A DNA stretch of 64,000 nt from Hydractinia symbiolongicarpus (lineage: Eukaryota; Cnidaria; Hydrozoa; Anthoathecata; Hydractiniidae): the NCBI RefSeq assembly GCF_029227915.1, contig NC_079878.1:5952001-6016000 (forward strand), written 5' to 3'. This document shows, piece by piece, positions 51,347 through 62,835 of this stretch. The notes under the pieces were generated by a model. The model did no database searches. It saw only the letters and a list, made by a program, of their open reading frames with translations, and was not told the origin of the DNA. Both the position numbers and the translations under genes were made by a program. Numbering within the stretch: position 1 is the stretch's first letter; each line of letters opens with the position of its first letter.

Positions 51347-53688
51347 ATGGAAATTTTACAGAACTTTTACTTTATTTTCGTGTTATTATCATACTTGGTA
51401 TGCTTGACCAGGGCTCTTCCAAACATAGGTAGAAATTTATTGTGCACTTTTTTTAATAGTATATTTTAGCAATCTGTCACTTATATTAATAACTGTATTC
51501 TGTCTGTTCAAAATGGCTACGTGTACCTTTATTTTAGACCTCCGTCTGAGTAATTCATTTCGCAGTTGGGAAAAGCAGTGATTTCTTTCATGTGTTAAGA
51601 TCTAGTATCTCTTTAGTTTAACTTTATTTTGGGTCTCCATAGAATATTTTATTATTTTATGTTAACATAAAGGTACACGAAATACCGATGCAGGAAATAT
51701 GTACGGCAGCCGAATTCCTAATTGACTAATTATTTATTGTTTATTAACATTCATCGTCGTACTTTTTTCTTTTTAGTGACGTTGAAAGTTCGAGGAGTGG
51801 ATTGCGCAGACACATGTTTTTATAATAAAGATAAAAATGAATGTTATTCATCCATAAAAGTAAACGAGCAAGAAAAATCACTTCAAGAAGATGGCTTGAA
51901 TGTTGCAGTTATAGACACAAGTTCCGGAAATGTTAAACAAAAACATTTCAGTTCTTTGTTTGATCTATTCAGCTACAGACGCAAGAAAAAGTTTTTAAAC
52001 TTTTTTAAAAATATAAACGAGAGTTCTATTGTGGTCATCGCATCACAGGATATGTGCGCTCTCTATTATTCTGGCTGGTATAAACTGCTAACAAAGAACA
52101 CTAATATTTTCAAGAAAAATGCTTGGAGGAAAGGGGCACAAGTAGGCTTGTCTATTGGTTGCCAAGGTGATTGTCCTGTGTTATTGAATGGATCTTTACC
52201 GTATAGTTATTTCGGTTTTGAAGCAAGTCATGAAATAACGCTGGTTTTTCGGTTAAAAAGTAAGTGAAATAAACTTTCTTCAAGACTTACCAAAATATCA
52301 GTGAAAAGGTCTGGTGTATTTCTATAGTATAGCTTTTATCTTTGCTTTGTTTTGCTTCAGCGTTGGCTTTATCATCGCAAAATCAGACGTAAAACCTTTT
52401 TTATATGTAAGGATCATTTTGATCTCAATTTTTTTATATCAGTGCCAATTACCTACGTAGACAGGAAAAGTTGTTTAGTTTTCGACTAAAAAGTAAGCAT
52501 ATTTTTCTACTCTTTTCCGTTGCCGTTCAGCCATGTCCAGTTTAAGAAAAGATAAAACTTAGGCGTATGCTCGCCGTGTGTGATCTGTTCAAAAACATTT
52601 TTTTGCCTAAAATCGAATGTATTAATACTTTTATCGCTTCAACAATCTTTTATTTCGCTCTATAAAAATAGGAGATTTTGTATAACCGTGAATTCAGGAG
52701 CTAAGAGCAGGTAACTCTCGATTAAGCCATGATTTTAGAAATGTATGACTTTATGTTTCTCGTTACAAACTGTATCATGGAAAGTAATTTATGAAACCAC
52801 GCTATTTCCATTTACTTTGATACTATTTAAAGTTGAGACTAATTTTTCCAATTTTCTTGTTCAGGTGTACCAACAACAACAACACAACCCACGAGAAGGA
52901 AAGTAACAACATCAACAAAGCCTCTGACAACAAGTACATCCACACAAGCAAAAACTAAGAACGATACTTCACTTATAATTGCGATTGTCATAACCGTTGC
53001 TATTCTTGCGATAGTCGCTTTCCTAATGATCATATGGCTGCGCGTTAAGAAAGGAAAGGACGTATGTAAAATTTGTATGGTGTGTTTAACTTCTCGCACA
53101 GATAACAAAAACAGCAACAACAATACGGAAGATGAAAGCGGATCTGTTAAACTATTTAATAACGAATCATATGGTATCCAGGCTAATGTATTGCCCCTAA
53201 CACCAGTAACACAGCCTTGTAACGGGAAGAAAAATTGCAGATTACAAGCTGAATACCAAAATACAAAAAATGAGTACCAGGCCGTAACTGAAAAGAACGT
53301 AGAGTATAGTAGAGCAGGTGCGGCCACGGAGATAAACGAATATGCCTATATTGATCCAAAAAATGACAAAAACTTGAGTGCTGATAATAACTACTACATG
53401 CCAGGCCGCAGTGAAATAGATTGTGGGTTGGCAGATCTTGAAAGCTCCTCGCAAGTCTGTAAACGTACCAAGTATGACAGTGCTGAATACCGCGAAGACT
53501 GTAGTGAAAATACTTTATACGAAAAACCTTTAATCAATCAAGATTTTAATCCTTTTTCTTTAAAACAGCAAAATGTGGAAAGAAGGAAACCAAATTCACA
53601 TTTTAGTAACACGCCGTCTGTTTATCAACCTCTCAGCGTTCATACGGACATCGAGAATATGTACGAGACATTAAATAATCCACAATGA
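51347..53688 (+). CDS. Receptor B: FAM3/ILEI-like ectodomain, Thr-rich stalk, membrane span, tyrosine-rich tail
   Basis: Exons: signal exon 51347-51428 (27 residues, hydrophobic, ending CLTRALPNI, donor ATAG|GTAGAA), ectodomain 51777-52259, membrane/tail 52865-53688. All are in phase, giving 462 residues. The ectodomain differs from receptor A by six residues, including Cys to Arg, which leaves an even six Cys. Unlike A, a Thr/Lys-rich stalk (VPTTTTQPTRRKVTTSTKP onward) precedes the membrane span at about 225-247 and suggests O-glycosylation. The tail has 13 Tyr. It aligns with A in order: ENT/QNT then NEYQ, NEYAYIDP, NNYYMPG, and the end SVYQPL plus nine residues plus MYETL, an ITAM-like pair (Y442, Y455). 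AATAAA is at 53751. It is probably a tandem paralogue of receptor A with a recently homogenised ectodomain. Confidence 0.82.
51771..52456. repeat. 686 bp block shared with 48227-48912 (copy in receptor B)
   Basis: Same block as in receptor A. Outside it, on both sides, intron sequence of the two genes is unrelated by eye. Seven of nine differences fall in the exon, and six of those change the protein. Confidence 0.93.
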
Positions 53689-54000
53689 CAACTTTTTATA
53701 CCAAAAATATTTAATTTTAACTTTAAGTTTTAAGTTTTTCTTAAAATGCCAATAAAGTATGGGTTAGCTATACAAGATTCATTTTTATGTTGTAGCTGCT
53801 TTGTACGATGTGTTTCTTTATTAGAGGTCCTTCCCTGGGAACAAGATTGAGGTAGCAATTGTCTTATTAGATTACTTATTGCGTCATATCTGCAACAATG
53901 TTCCCAGAGTCTTTTAATGTTTTACGCACAAATAGACAAAATCAGAACTCAGTTGGATAACGCACTGGGTTTTAAGTCTAACCATTATTTCTATCGTATC

Positions 54001-54125
54001 GTCACGTGGTACAACTTTCGTTTCGAGGGAAAACTTCTCACGGTCAAACTCTCACACAAAAAAAGGAGTGCGAATATCTGAATTAAAAAATCAAGCTAAC
54101 TCGCCTAAAACTACACAACCAACAT
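54001..54125 (+). repeat. Interspersed repeat, related to 56510-56620
   Basis: Both copies start GTCACGTGGTACAACTTTC, then GGGAAAAC, CACGG, CACACAAAA and further on AAACTACA. They are diverged and non-coding. Confidence 0.55.
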
Positions 54126-55073
54126 TGAACAAAAAATGTCCGAAAAAATTCAACCTTGCTTTATGAAAAGTTGATCACGTAAACAGCATGTTTTCCCTTA
54201 AACCATAATGACTACTGCGAAAAACGCTAACATGTAATTGGTTCAAACGTATCACATGACATTTGCTGATCGGATTCTATTTTAACCCTTGTTATTTCAG
54301 CTGGAGACTCGCGTTTCAGGGTACAATCCCCATACCCCACCAATTGTGTGTAAAATCAACCACTTTTTATCGGAAGTTAAGTTGGTTTGTGTTCCACTGC
54401 TACTATCTGCTGAAACGTGTTGAAATAGATACCATTTTTGAGGTAAAAAAGGCAGGGCGAACCCTTGGCCACCGACTAGCGCTACTGGATTATTGTTTTG
54501 CGTGTATCACCAACTGGAAAATTTTGTCTTTGACTAAAATATACTCCTAATGTATAAAGCCCGTTTACAAGATAAATCTTTATATTTCAGATATGGCGAG
54601 AAACACGATAAAAAAAGCGACACAAAAGAACGTCATAATCTGTCAAGTGCTTTTTCAAGTCAAAAAGACAAGAACGCCTGGGGACAAGGTTGCAAGAGCA
54701 ACATAAAAAATAATAGGCTGTTTTTTTATGTTGCACTAAATCAAATTAATTAAAGCCATAGTTGAAAATTACATGCTACGAAAATGTGGTGTCTTATCTT
54801 TAGTTTAACTAAAACCACATTAATATACTGATTTTTTTACCGAACACTCATAATTTTGACATATGAAACCGTGCATTTTAAATTCGAATATTGTTGGAGA
54901 GGTTACAGCAAAATGACATTAACCACGATTGTCCTGAACAGGGCCAATGAATTCTATTAAAAAGGAAGGGATCAATATAGTGACGAAGAAGAAAATCCCG
55001 CTATGGTTGGAGTAGCCGTAACAAAATTTGAAATTTAAGGCAGTTTAACTGAAAAGCTATGATAAATCTCTGC

Positions 55074-55240
55074 CACCTCGTCCCCAGGGGATATTTATCT
55101 TTAACGTTTTCCTCAGACTCCATTTCGTTGTTATATTGTGGACCAATATCGTACCCAGGGCATCTTGTTTCTTTTCACCACCGTAGCGGCGATTCCCCCG
55201 GGTATCAAAAAAAATACAAGATGCTCTGGGAACGAGGTTG
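55074..55240. mobile_element. MITE of the CCTGGGGACGAGGTTG family with nested inverted repeats
   Basis: The outer ends are CACCTCGTCCCCAGG and CTCTGGGAACGAGGTTG. Inside, CCCAGGGCATCTTGT (about 55155) and ACAAGATGCTCTGGG (about 55216) are inverse with one mismatch, so two hairpins share the right end. It is related by its ends to the 77 bp element at 835-911. Confidence 0.6.
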
Positions 55241-56509
55241 AATGGGGGAACGAATAGCGAAAGCTGTTTCTAAGGACACTTTGATATTTTATTTTAAAGT
55301 CTCTGAAAAAACTGCCCCGATGGAGTTTACACAATAAATTTAAAATTATCTCTAATCCTTCAATTCTTTTATATCACAAATGCATGCCACAACAGATGCA
55401 CATAAAGGAGTTTTTGTTTCTGCAACTCTGGATTGTGCCTGTAGTTGTTACTTGTATTGAAAGATTGAGAAGAACTGAGCAAGCAAAATTTAACTGTTGC
55501 AAACGATAGTTTTTGTGTCCAATCTTTTGCGATCCTCTGGTCGCCGAAAAGATAAAATGGCAATAGGAAAGCTGCGACAGCTTTCTTCTCTTGGGTGCGT
55601 GTTATTAAAAATAAAAAAAGTCTTTGTTTAATTTTATTTAAATATAATTGATGCAATGAAGATATATTTTAAAGTTCATGTTTATTCGGTGCAAGTAAGT
55701 AGTCGTTCATTTTTTCAGTTGCTATCATTTTAAAGTTTAAAGCAAGTTTGAATAAATTGTAACGCATAGAAAAGGTATTTTAAAATATTTTAGTTAGTTT
55801 AGAAATCAAACATCATAAATAAAAGTGTTTTTATAGAAGAAGCACATTTGTTCTGTTTGTATTTCATAAAGAGTTTCATTTTCATACCTTGAGAAAAAAA
55901 AGCTAAGTATAAAGTTGTTTATTTCATGCTCCAGCTGCACGAAGTCATAAAAGGATTTGGCGTACTGGAACCTTTGATCGCGAAATCGTAAAATTCGTAG
56001 TTTCGCCGTTGCACCTCAGGACAGGCCAGAAGGCCAGAACAAGCAACGTATACAGTTCAGGTCAAGACGGGTTGTGTTATTTTAACCTTTGGACAAGAGG
56101 GGCGGTTTTTAATATATAGCTAGCTATCTATGTTAGTCTGTAAAGTATATAGTAAATGAAAGTGGATGTGATAATTTGACAAAATGAAATGTTTTTCTAT
56201 AGCTAGCTTTTTTGAATGTTTACATTTTTTTGTGGTAAGCTCTTCTGGCTCTAACAACTGTGTTGCAGGAAGAAGATTCAGGCGGTAGGTGAAGTGGGCT
56301 TTTGAGTCTGTTTTTCAGCATGAAAATAGATAGGATAGATGTGCATATTTTACCTGGCTAGCCTCAAGGTATCATTACAACGTTCGACTCGACCACAATT
56401 AAACAATTATATACTGATCCTTATCTGGAAGTTTTTCAGCTGCCTTATATAGCAGATGGTTTGTAAAGGTTCTTTTGCATCTTGCTATGGTGATTGTCCC
56501 GTGTGGATT

Positions 56510-56620
56510 GTCACGTGGTACAACTTTCAGTTAAGGGAAAACACATTTCACGGAAAAGTCACACAAAAGAAGCTTTGATTAAACAAGAACTACCTAAATT
56601 AAACTGAAACTAAACTACAA
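56510..56620 (+). repeat. Interspersed repeat, related to 54001-54125
   Basis: Second copy of the GTCACGTGGTACAACTTTC repeat. It directly abuts the long interspersed repeat that starts at 56621. Confidence 0.55.
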
Positions 56621-57353
56621 ACAAGAAGCCCTGGGGGCTCTAAAATATTTGCTCGCTACCAAAATATTTGATGACAACCTGCTAATTCGTTGTGTTATCG
56701 TGCCAAACATTCAAAGAAGTTAGGTGCATGAAGCTTTGAAGATAAAGCACACAAGTGACAATTATCTTACAACAAACGCAAGCAAAACGAAATGTGTCAT
56801 AATAAACTGGCATTTTAAAAGAAATTGCTAACAAAAAATACAGCCTATCATTCATGGTTGAAAGTCTTGCGATTGAAACTTTTATGGTCTTAAACAGCAT
56901 TTAGTTGACGAAAAATCAAAATTTTGATGTGACCATCATGTTCAGCTTACTTTTTTTATTAACTGTGTGAAATGTCGTTAAAAATAAAGTAGTTTTAATT
57001 TTTGGACCAATTTTAGCCTAAAATGACATTTAAGGTGGCAAAAGACCAAAATTTTGATGTCACCATTATATTCAGCATACTCTTTTTGTTAACTGTGCCA
57101 AATTTTGTCGAAAACAAATACCAATTTTGGCCTCAAACGTCATTTAGATGACTTCCCAGTACTTGGGGAGCTTGGGTACGAAGTTTAAATCTGTGACGTT
57201 GCAATTGACCATTTGGGACAGGGTTAGTTAGTCAGTTATACCAATACTATCCTGAATATGAAATCCCAGGGTCAGTTTTTTCTCAAAAAATGCTCCGAAA
57301 GAAAAAAAAACGATGGTTTTAATAATTTCCTACGCCTTCGGGCGCGGAAATTC
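56621..57353. mobile_element. Interspersed repeat, copy 2 (pair with 16301-16976)
   Basis: It starts with the same CAAGAAGCCCTGGGGGCTC and ends with the same CCTTCGGGCGCGGAAATTC as copy 1. It carries the same two internal units of about 130 bp with the ATCAAAATTTTGAT-type palindrome. It has an extra insert of about 55 bp near 57200-57255 absent from copy 1. Sequence identity is high but clearly not complete. Confidence 0.7.
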
Positions 57354-58971
57354 AAAACATTTACACAATATGTAAGATTTGAAGTTAGAAAACAGTTTCT
57401 ATGCAAAAATCAGTCCCTCTATATGAAGAGCTTAATGCTCAATCACATGTTTTCCCTTAAAGGCGCATAATCACCCTTATCGAGAAAAAATAACACATAC
57501 ATTTTGTATATTTATTTATTTCAAGTTCAGACAGAGTTATGACTTTCCTGAAAATTTGAGGATATAAAACAGACTAGATATGGAAATAATGATACTTTAA
57601 TATCTTAAATTTATTGGTTTTTTTTCCAGCCTCCATATTTAACGATCTTGTTGATCTCTTATTCTTGTCTAATAAGTGTGCCGTAATTAAATTTGAGCAT
57701 GAAAGGGGAAATTCTTAAAATTTAGATATTCTAATTGTCTACTTCTGATACTGTCTCCATAAGGAAACAACTAACTGTTTAAACAAAGGAAAATAATCAA
57801 AAAGTAAGACAACTAGGAAGATGAAGCTGTCTTTAGAAACAACAACAAGAAGTGGTCAGTGTTGCAAAGAAGTCTGATTTCAGTAAGCTAAAACGTTTAA
57901 AAATAATAAAGAATAACACAAAAATTTCGATTGATTTATCTGATTTATCATGTTTGAAACTTTGTGGATATATTTATAAAAGCATTACGATGGAAACACA
58001 AGTACGGATACTCTCCCTCATTTATTATTTTCTCTGTAATGGCATGAATCCAGCAACCATGTGATCGATTTTGCAGTGCGTTTATTATTGCATGATTCAT
58101 GCAATGAAATGCAAAGGCAGTTCTGAAGGAAAGAGAAATTTGGGTGAGTTTGTCATTTCTATGAAACATTTGAACATGTTCTGGTTGTCAGTTTTCAACA
58201 AAATCATAATGGACAACCTGTAAAATCTAATAATGAATCAAATAAAAATGGTATAACAATACTTGTGAAAAACTTCTAAAGTTGTCTCCATATTTGTCTT
58301 CTTGTTTTTAACATGATAATTTTGTAATTCTCAAAATGAGCTTGAAAGATTTTCAAGTCTGCTACTATGTAAGAAAGGAATTTATGTAAGGTAAAAGAAA
58401 TGTCAGTGAGTAGAAAAGCTAGGAACTTTGTATGTTAATGCCATTTCTTTTGATTTTATGGATATGTAACACTCAGCAAAATCTATAATTTATACGATTT
58501 ATTTTTAAATTAAAAACTTCTAGGTAAACTCATTGGCTTGGGTAAAGTATATTCTTGTCTTGATGAGGGTGCACCAATAGGTGAAACTGCATAAATTTGT
58601 AGATAAATATAAGATAACATTGAAACAATGAAAAAAGTAAAAGATTTTTACATGATTAGTTGAAAAAAATATTTTCGTTTTTTAGGTTTAATTTTTTTAA
58701 TTTTTTTAAGTTATACTGTATCCTTAAATATATAGTTTGTTACAAAGGTTACTACAAAGCTTACTAAATACATGTGTTCTTATTCTGAAACTTTTGTAAA
58801 CCTCAGGCTTGAAATTATTTTTACAAAAATACATGTTTTATTAATCAATTATTTACAATGAAATCTTTTTATTTTTTTTCAGAAAGTTTTAGTAAAAACT
58901 TTTTGCAAGCAGATGTTAATTTTGTGTATATAGATATGTAATGTTAAAACATATTTAGAAATCTAGTCAAA

Positions 58972-61208
58972 ATGGCTTCTGTATTCCCAGAAATTAAATC
59001 CAAGCAAAGTCTTACTGCAAAGCATTGCACCAAAGAGAGGTGGGATAAGTTATGTGAACATAAAACAAAAACGTGTGGATTTACTTTGGCTCAGGTATGT
59101 TAATTTAATTTTGTTTTTTCCTTATTGTTTTACTCAGTGCCACGTGTTCAAATAATCGCCTAATCATTTCAGCAACTAGCATGTAAAGAAATAAATTGTG
59201 TAAAACTGTTATATTAACATAACAGTTTTAAATTTTGTGTAATGTCTCAAAATTTGTTTTTTTTATTGAATATCCCCTCCCTCTCTCTCTCTCACGATAA
59301 ATGCAGATTTTAAATGCCCCTGGTCATACACAAAGAAATAAAAGAAAGTACAATAAATAGTTGATTCTGCACAATTGTGTAACACGCACAATCTTTCAAA
59401 CAACTTATTTGAAACAAAATAAATTATATTAAAATTCTTGTTGCCCATGAAATGCCTCCCTCAAATGCTTTGGCTTCACGGTCCACGGTTTCTTTTCTAT
59501 TTTCAAATTCTTTTATCTATGATTTATAATGTAATACCCAATCCATAAAATCAATAAAACTCATATGTATATTTCGTACAATTTTTTTATATATATAGGC
59601 AATTGCTTGTGCTGTACAGTTTGATGACCAACATGTTGGTATATATGCTGGTGATGCGGACACATACGAGGATTTTGGTGAAGTTATGACGCCTCTTATT
59701 TTGGAGTATCACGGATTGACTGGGGATTTCAGTCACACCTCAGATTTGGATGTGTCAAAGATCAAAGGAAATGTTAATCCAGATGCACCTGTTCATTCTA
59801 CCAGGTCCTTAAGTAATTTAACCACATTTGATTTATTTTTCTAACTACAATTTGAATACATGAATACATAACCAAGATGTTATATATTCACGTGTTTTGC
59901 TTGTCTAAAAAGTTGTTTAGCTGCCCAGTTTTACAATCAACTGGCATAAATATTTATTCCTTTACCATTTAGGATTCGAGTGGGACGAAACATCGAAGGA
60001 TTTGGTCTGTCACCTGGTATCACTAAGGAACAACGCCTGGGAGTAGAAAACTTGATGAAAAATGCTTTCCACAAGTTAAAAGATGATTTATCAGGAAAGT
60101 ATTATCCATTAACTGGAATGGATGAAAAAGTTCGACAACAACTTGTTGATGATCACTTTTTGTTTATGACTGGTGATAAAAATCTGCAGGTAAACAAGCT
60201 TTATTGTTGAAATATAACAGTCTAAAAAGTTGATTGTGTAACCGAAAAATACTTTTTACCATCAAACTTCTGTTTTGAAGCTTTCTTCCATTTTTTTTTC
60301 GCAGATGCTTCGATCAAAATTGCTTTTACACTCGTTTTTTTAATTTTTCTATCAATTCTCTCATTGAAATTACAAAGAAGGTCTCTGATTTGCAACTTTC
60401 AGGTATCTGGGATGGAGCGTGATTGGCCAGAGGGGCGTGGAATCTTTCATAACGACCAGAAAACATTTTTAGTTTGGGTGAATGAAGAAGATCAATTGAG
60501 AATCATTTCCATGCAGAAAGGTGGAGATGTGAAAGGTGTCTTCGAACGTTTGACTAGGTAAGAAGTTGATAAAACATGTACGATCATAAACATACTTCAA
60601 GCTCACAAGTTCTGAAAACTGTATTACCAATCTAAAGATCAACCTGTTGATTTTCTGTTTAGAGGTATCGAAGCAGTTGGTACGTCTGTTAAAGACGAGT
60701 CAGGAAGAAGTTTCTCTTTGCATAAGAAATACGGTTTTATACATTCGTGTCCAAGTAACCTTGGTACAGGTATGAGTATATCAACTCTTAAAAATTCTTC
60801 TCATAAGCTGTTCGACGAAACTTTAATAAAGATAAACCCTACATTTCAACTCTAGGTATGCGAGCATCTGTACATATTGATTTACCTGGATGGACAAAAG
60901 AAGGTTTACCAGCTTTGAAAGCACGTTGTGAGGAACTTTCACTTCAACCACGTGGTACAAGAGGAGAATCAGGGGGACAGACAGGTAATTCACGTGACTT
61001 TGTATTATTTTGTTTGATATTGAATTTTTCACTTGATCAACCTTGTTTTTAATTGACGTGTTTTTTTGTAGGTGTGACGTACGACATCTCTAATAAACAT
61101 CGTCTTGGATATTCTGAGGTGCAACTCGTACAAACTATGATTGATGGAGTTAATGCGCTGTACAAAGAGGATGTAGAACTTCAAGCTAAACACGGATTAA
61201 AAGCATAA
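58972..61208 (+). CDS. AK: Arginine kinase (ATP:guanido phosphotransferase)
   Basis: Transfers phosphate between ATP and arginine in the cytosol as an energy buffer. Exons: 58972-59094, 59599-59804, 59973-60189, 60403-60557, 60663-60769, 60856-60984, 61072-61208, giving exactly 357 residues, the usual length of monomeric arginine kinase. The guanidino-specificity region [13 protein letters not shown] matches the short-loop arginine type. Core motifs: [46 protein letters not shown], the reactive Cys in [18 protein letters not shown], and RGTRGE, as in arginine rather than creatine kinases. It ends with [14 protein letters not shown]. The donor after exon 2 is a weak GTCCTT, but the phase and family continuity (HST-R-IRVGRN) support it. 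AATAAA is at 61275. It is complete and intact. The gene is single-domain here, not the fused double type seen in some sea anemones. Confidence 0.95.
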
Positions 61209-61289
61209 ACTAACCGACAATAATATTTGTTCAGTTACTGTTGTAGTTTGCGAGAATATGCATTTGTAAAAGAAAATAAATTTTATAAA

Positions 61290-62085
61290 TTCTAGCTTTT
61301 TTTTCTAGTATCAATGTTTGCTATCTTCTTGATTTCATGAACTATTTTTTGTTTTTCATTTGCTTCGCTTCTCGCAATCCCTTGGGAATGCAGGAGCCAT
61401 TTTGACTACATTTCTAAATATGTTTTAACATTATATATACACAAAATTATCTACATATCAACAAATCGTTAACATGACAAATACCATTTTGAATTTGCGC
61501 GCGTGGTAATTCCTTTGTGAATTTCAGATTTGCACGCATTGAATTTTCGCGCATTTTTACGAAGTTAATTTCGACAACAACGTAGAGGTTCGAGAAAGGA
61601 ATAAGTGCCCAATACGGGAAACAATGATTTTTTTATAGAAAGTGTCTGAGGAGGAAGACAGGAAGGGCTAAATATTGTGGCATAATGGAGTTGAGAATCT
61701 TTTGCTGGTTTCAGGCAGGTTTAAATTTGTGTACCTTTCAAAAGAAAGACACGCATCAAAAAGCCGGAGAAATGAAAGCAAATTTATTTTCATCATTGAA
61801 TACAACTTTGAAATTATTGAAAACATGTGAAATTCATGTTTCTCAATAATTGATTGTAGTTGGAAGTGTTCTTGGCAACTTAGTAACTCATTGAACAATA
61901 AAAATATAGAAAATAAAATCATTAGTCGATTATTGAAACCACCGCCAAGTATGATACATAATGTGTGAGAAAATCCTTTTACGGTTGCGATGGTAACAGT
62001 AGAAAAAGTGTTTTCCTATAAACACATATTTTGCGAACTTTTTGCTTAGACAGACCTGACTCATAGGTGCTTAAAGTAAGATATA
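61290..62085. other. Intergenic sequence downstream of the arginine kinase gene
   Basis: AT-rich, with no exon recognised. It contains a TTTGCGCGCGTGG patch and poly-T runs only. Confidence 0.5.
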
Positions 62086-62256
62086 TCTATAATAATAGCC
62101 GTCGTCTGTCTGTCTCTGCGCGGACCCCCCACTGAGTTAGAAAATGATGTTACGGAAACACCAATATCACATGCGATATCTTTTTATCCACTTTGTTGCG
62201 ACGGGTAAATATAAAGGACGGGCGAACCCGTGGATATTTCCACAGGCAACGACTAG
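62086..62256 (+). mobile_element. Helitron-like copy 1 of a head-to-tail pair
   Basis: It begins TCTATAATAATAGCC, has CGTCTGTCTGTCTC, AAAATGATG and GGGCGAACCCGTGG. It ends with a hairpin-like GTGGATATTTCCAC, then AGGCAACGACTAG, so the terminus is CTAG. The next copy starts at the following base. Confidence 0.65.
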
Positions 62257-62401
62257 TCTATATTATAATGCCCGTATACCTCTGTCCGTTCGTCTGTCTG
62301 TCATGCAAAATGGTAGCTTAGCTGCGCAAGTAGAGAGAAGCACGCAATGCGGTATAAAAAGGATAGGCGAACCCGTGGATTTTCCACGGGCTAACGGCTG
62401 G
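62257..62401 (+). mobile_element. Helitron-like copy 2 of a head-to-tail pair
   Basis: It begins TCTATATTATAATGCCC and has CTGTCCGTTCGTCTGTCTG, CAAAATGGTAGC, CACGCAATGCGGTATAAAA and GGCGAACCCGTGG. A perfect 8 bp stem, CCCGTGGA-TTT-TCCACGGG (62372-62390), is followed by CTAACGGCTGG, a CTRR-type end. These TC...hairpin...CTRR features are those of Helitron ends. No Rep/helicase is encoded, so the copies are non-autonomous. Confidence 0.7.
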
Positions 62402-62639
62402 TTTTTTAGAATTTCTTTTTCCAGACTTATCTTGGTTGGATATTAAACATTAAAATTGAAAGAGTTGGCCATAATTGTATTTCGTCAAGTACCATTCTTT
62501 GTGTACGTACATTTAAGTTTTGCGATTAGTAGTTCGATTTATTCAGCTCTTTTTTGTCAAAGTAACAACCTAACCTAATTTAAAAAAGTCTGAGAAAATC
62601 TTGAAAGAGGAAGTTAGGCTTGAGCTTAGAGAACTTGTT

Positions 62640-62835
62640 GCATACCGTGCGTTAAGCCTAAAATTAACGCCCTCTTCTTTGAAACGCTTCCCTCTAATTA
62701 ACGCCCTGTTAAGTCAAAATTATTTTATAAATGCATCCCCATTTCATCCAATTTTTGAACGCTCTCCCCTAATAACGCCCCACTTTAAATTTGGCAAATT
62801 AAACAAACACCCTGGGCGTTTATTCGAGGATTTAC
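62640..62835. repeat. Degenerate repeat with AACGCCC units
   Basis: Short units TTAACGCCCTCTT, CCCTCTAATTAACGCCC, CCCCTAATAACGCCC and GGGCGTTTATTCGAGG recur at about 40-60 bp. They resemble, in reverse, the array at 43975-44335. No coding content is supported. Confidence 0.45.

Larger units (their letters stand above)
53760..58960. other. Intergenic region with interspersed repeats
   Basis: No supported exon lies between receptor B and the arginine kinase. Frames at 54263-54753 and 57852-58064 lack motifs or clear splice support. The region contains the repeat pair 54001/56510, a nested inverted-repeat element at 55074-55240 and copy 2 of the long interspersed repeat at 56621. Confidence 0.5.

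Noticed and set aside
52839-53327. 162-codon minus-strand frame across receptor B
   Set aside because: It is the reverse-strand shadow of the Thr-rich stalk and tail exon; the plus-strand frame has splice sites, a membrane span and homology to receptor A.
53833-54760. Frames after receptor B considered as further receptor exons
   Set aside because: No tyrosine motifs or membrane span align with the receptor tails, and the 54677 part falls on a repeat-family end motif.
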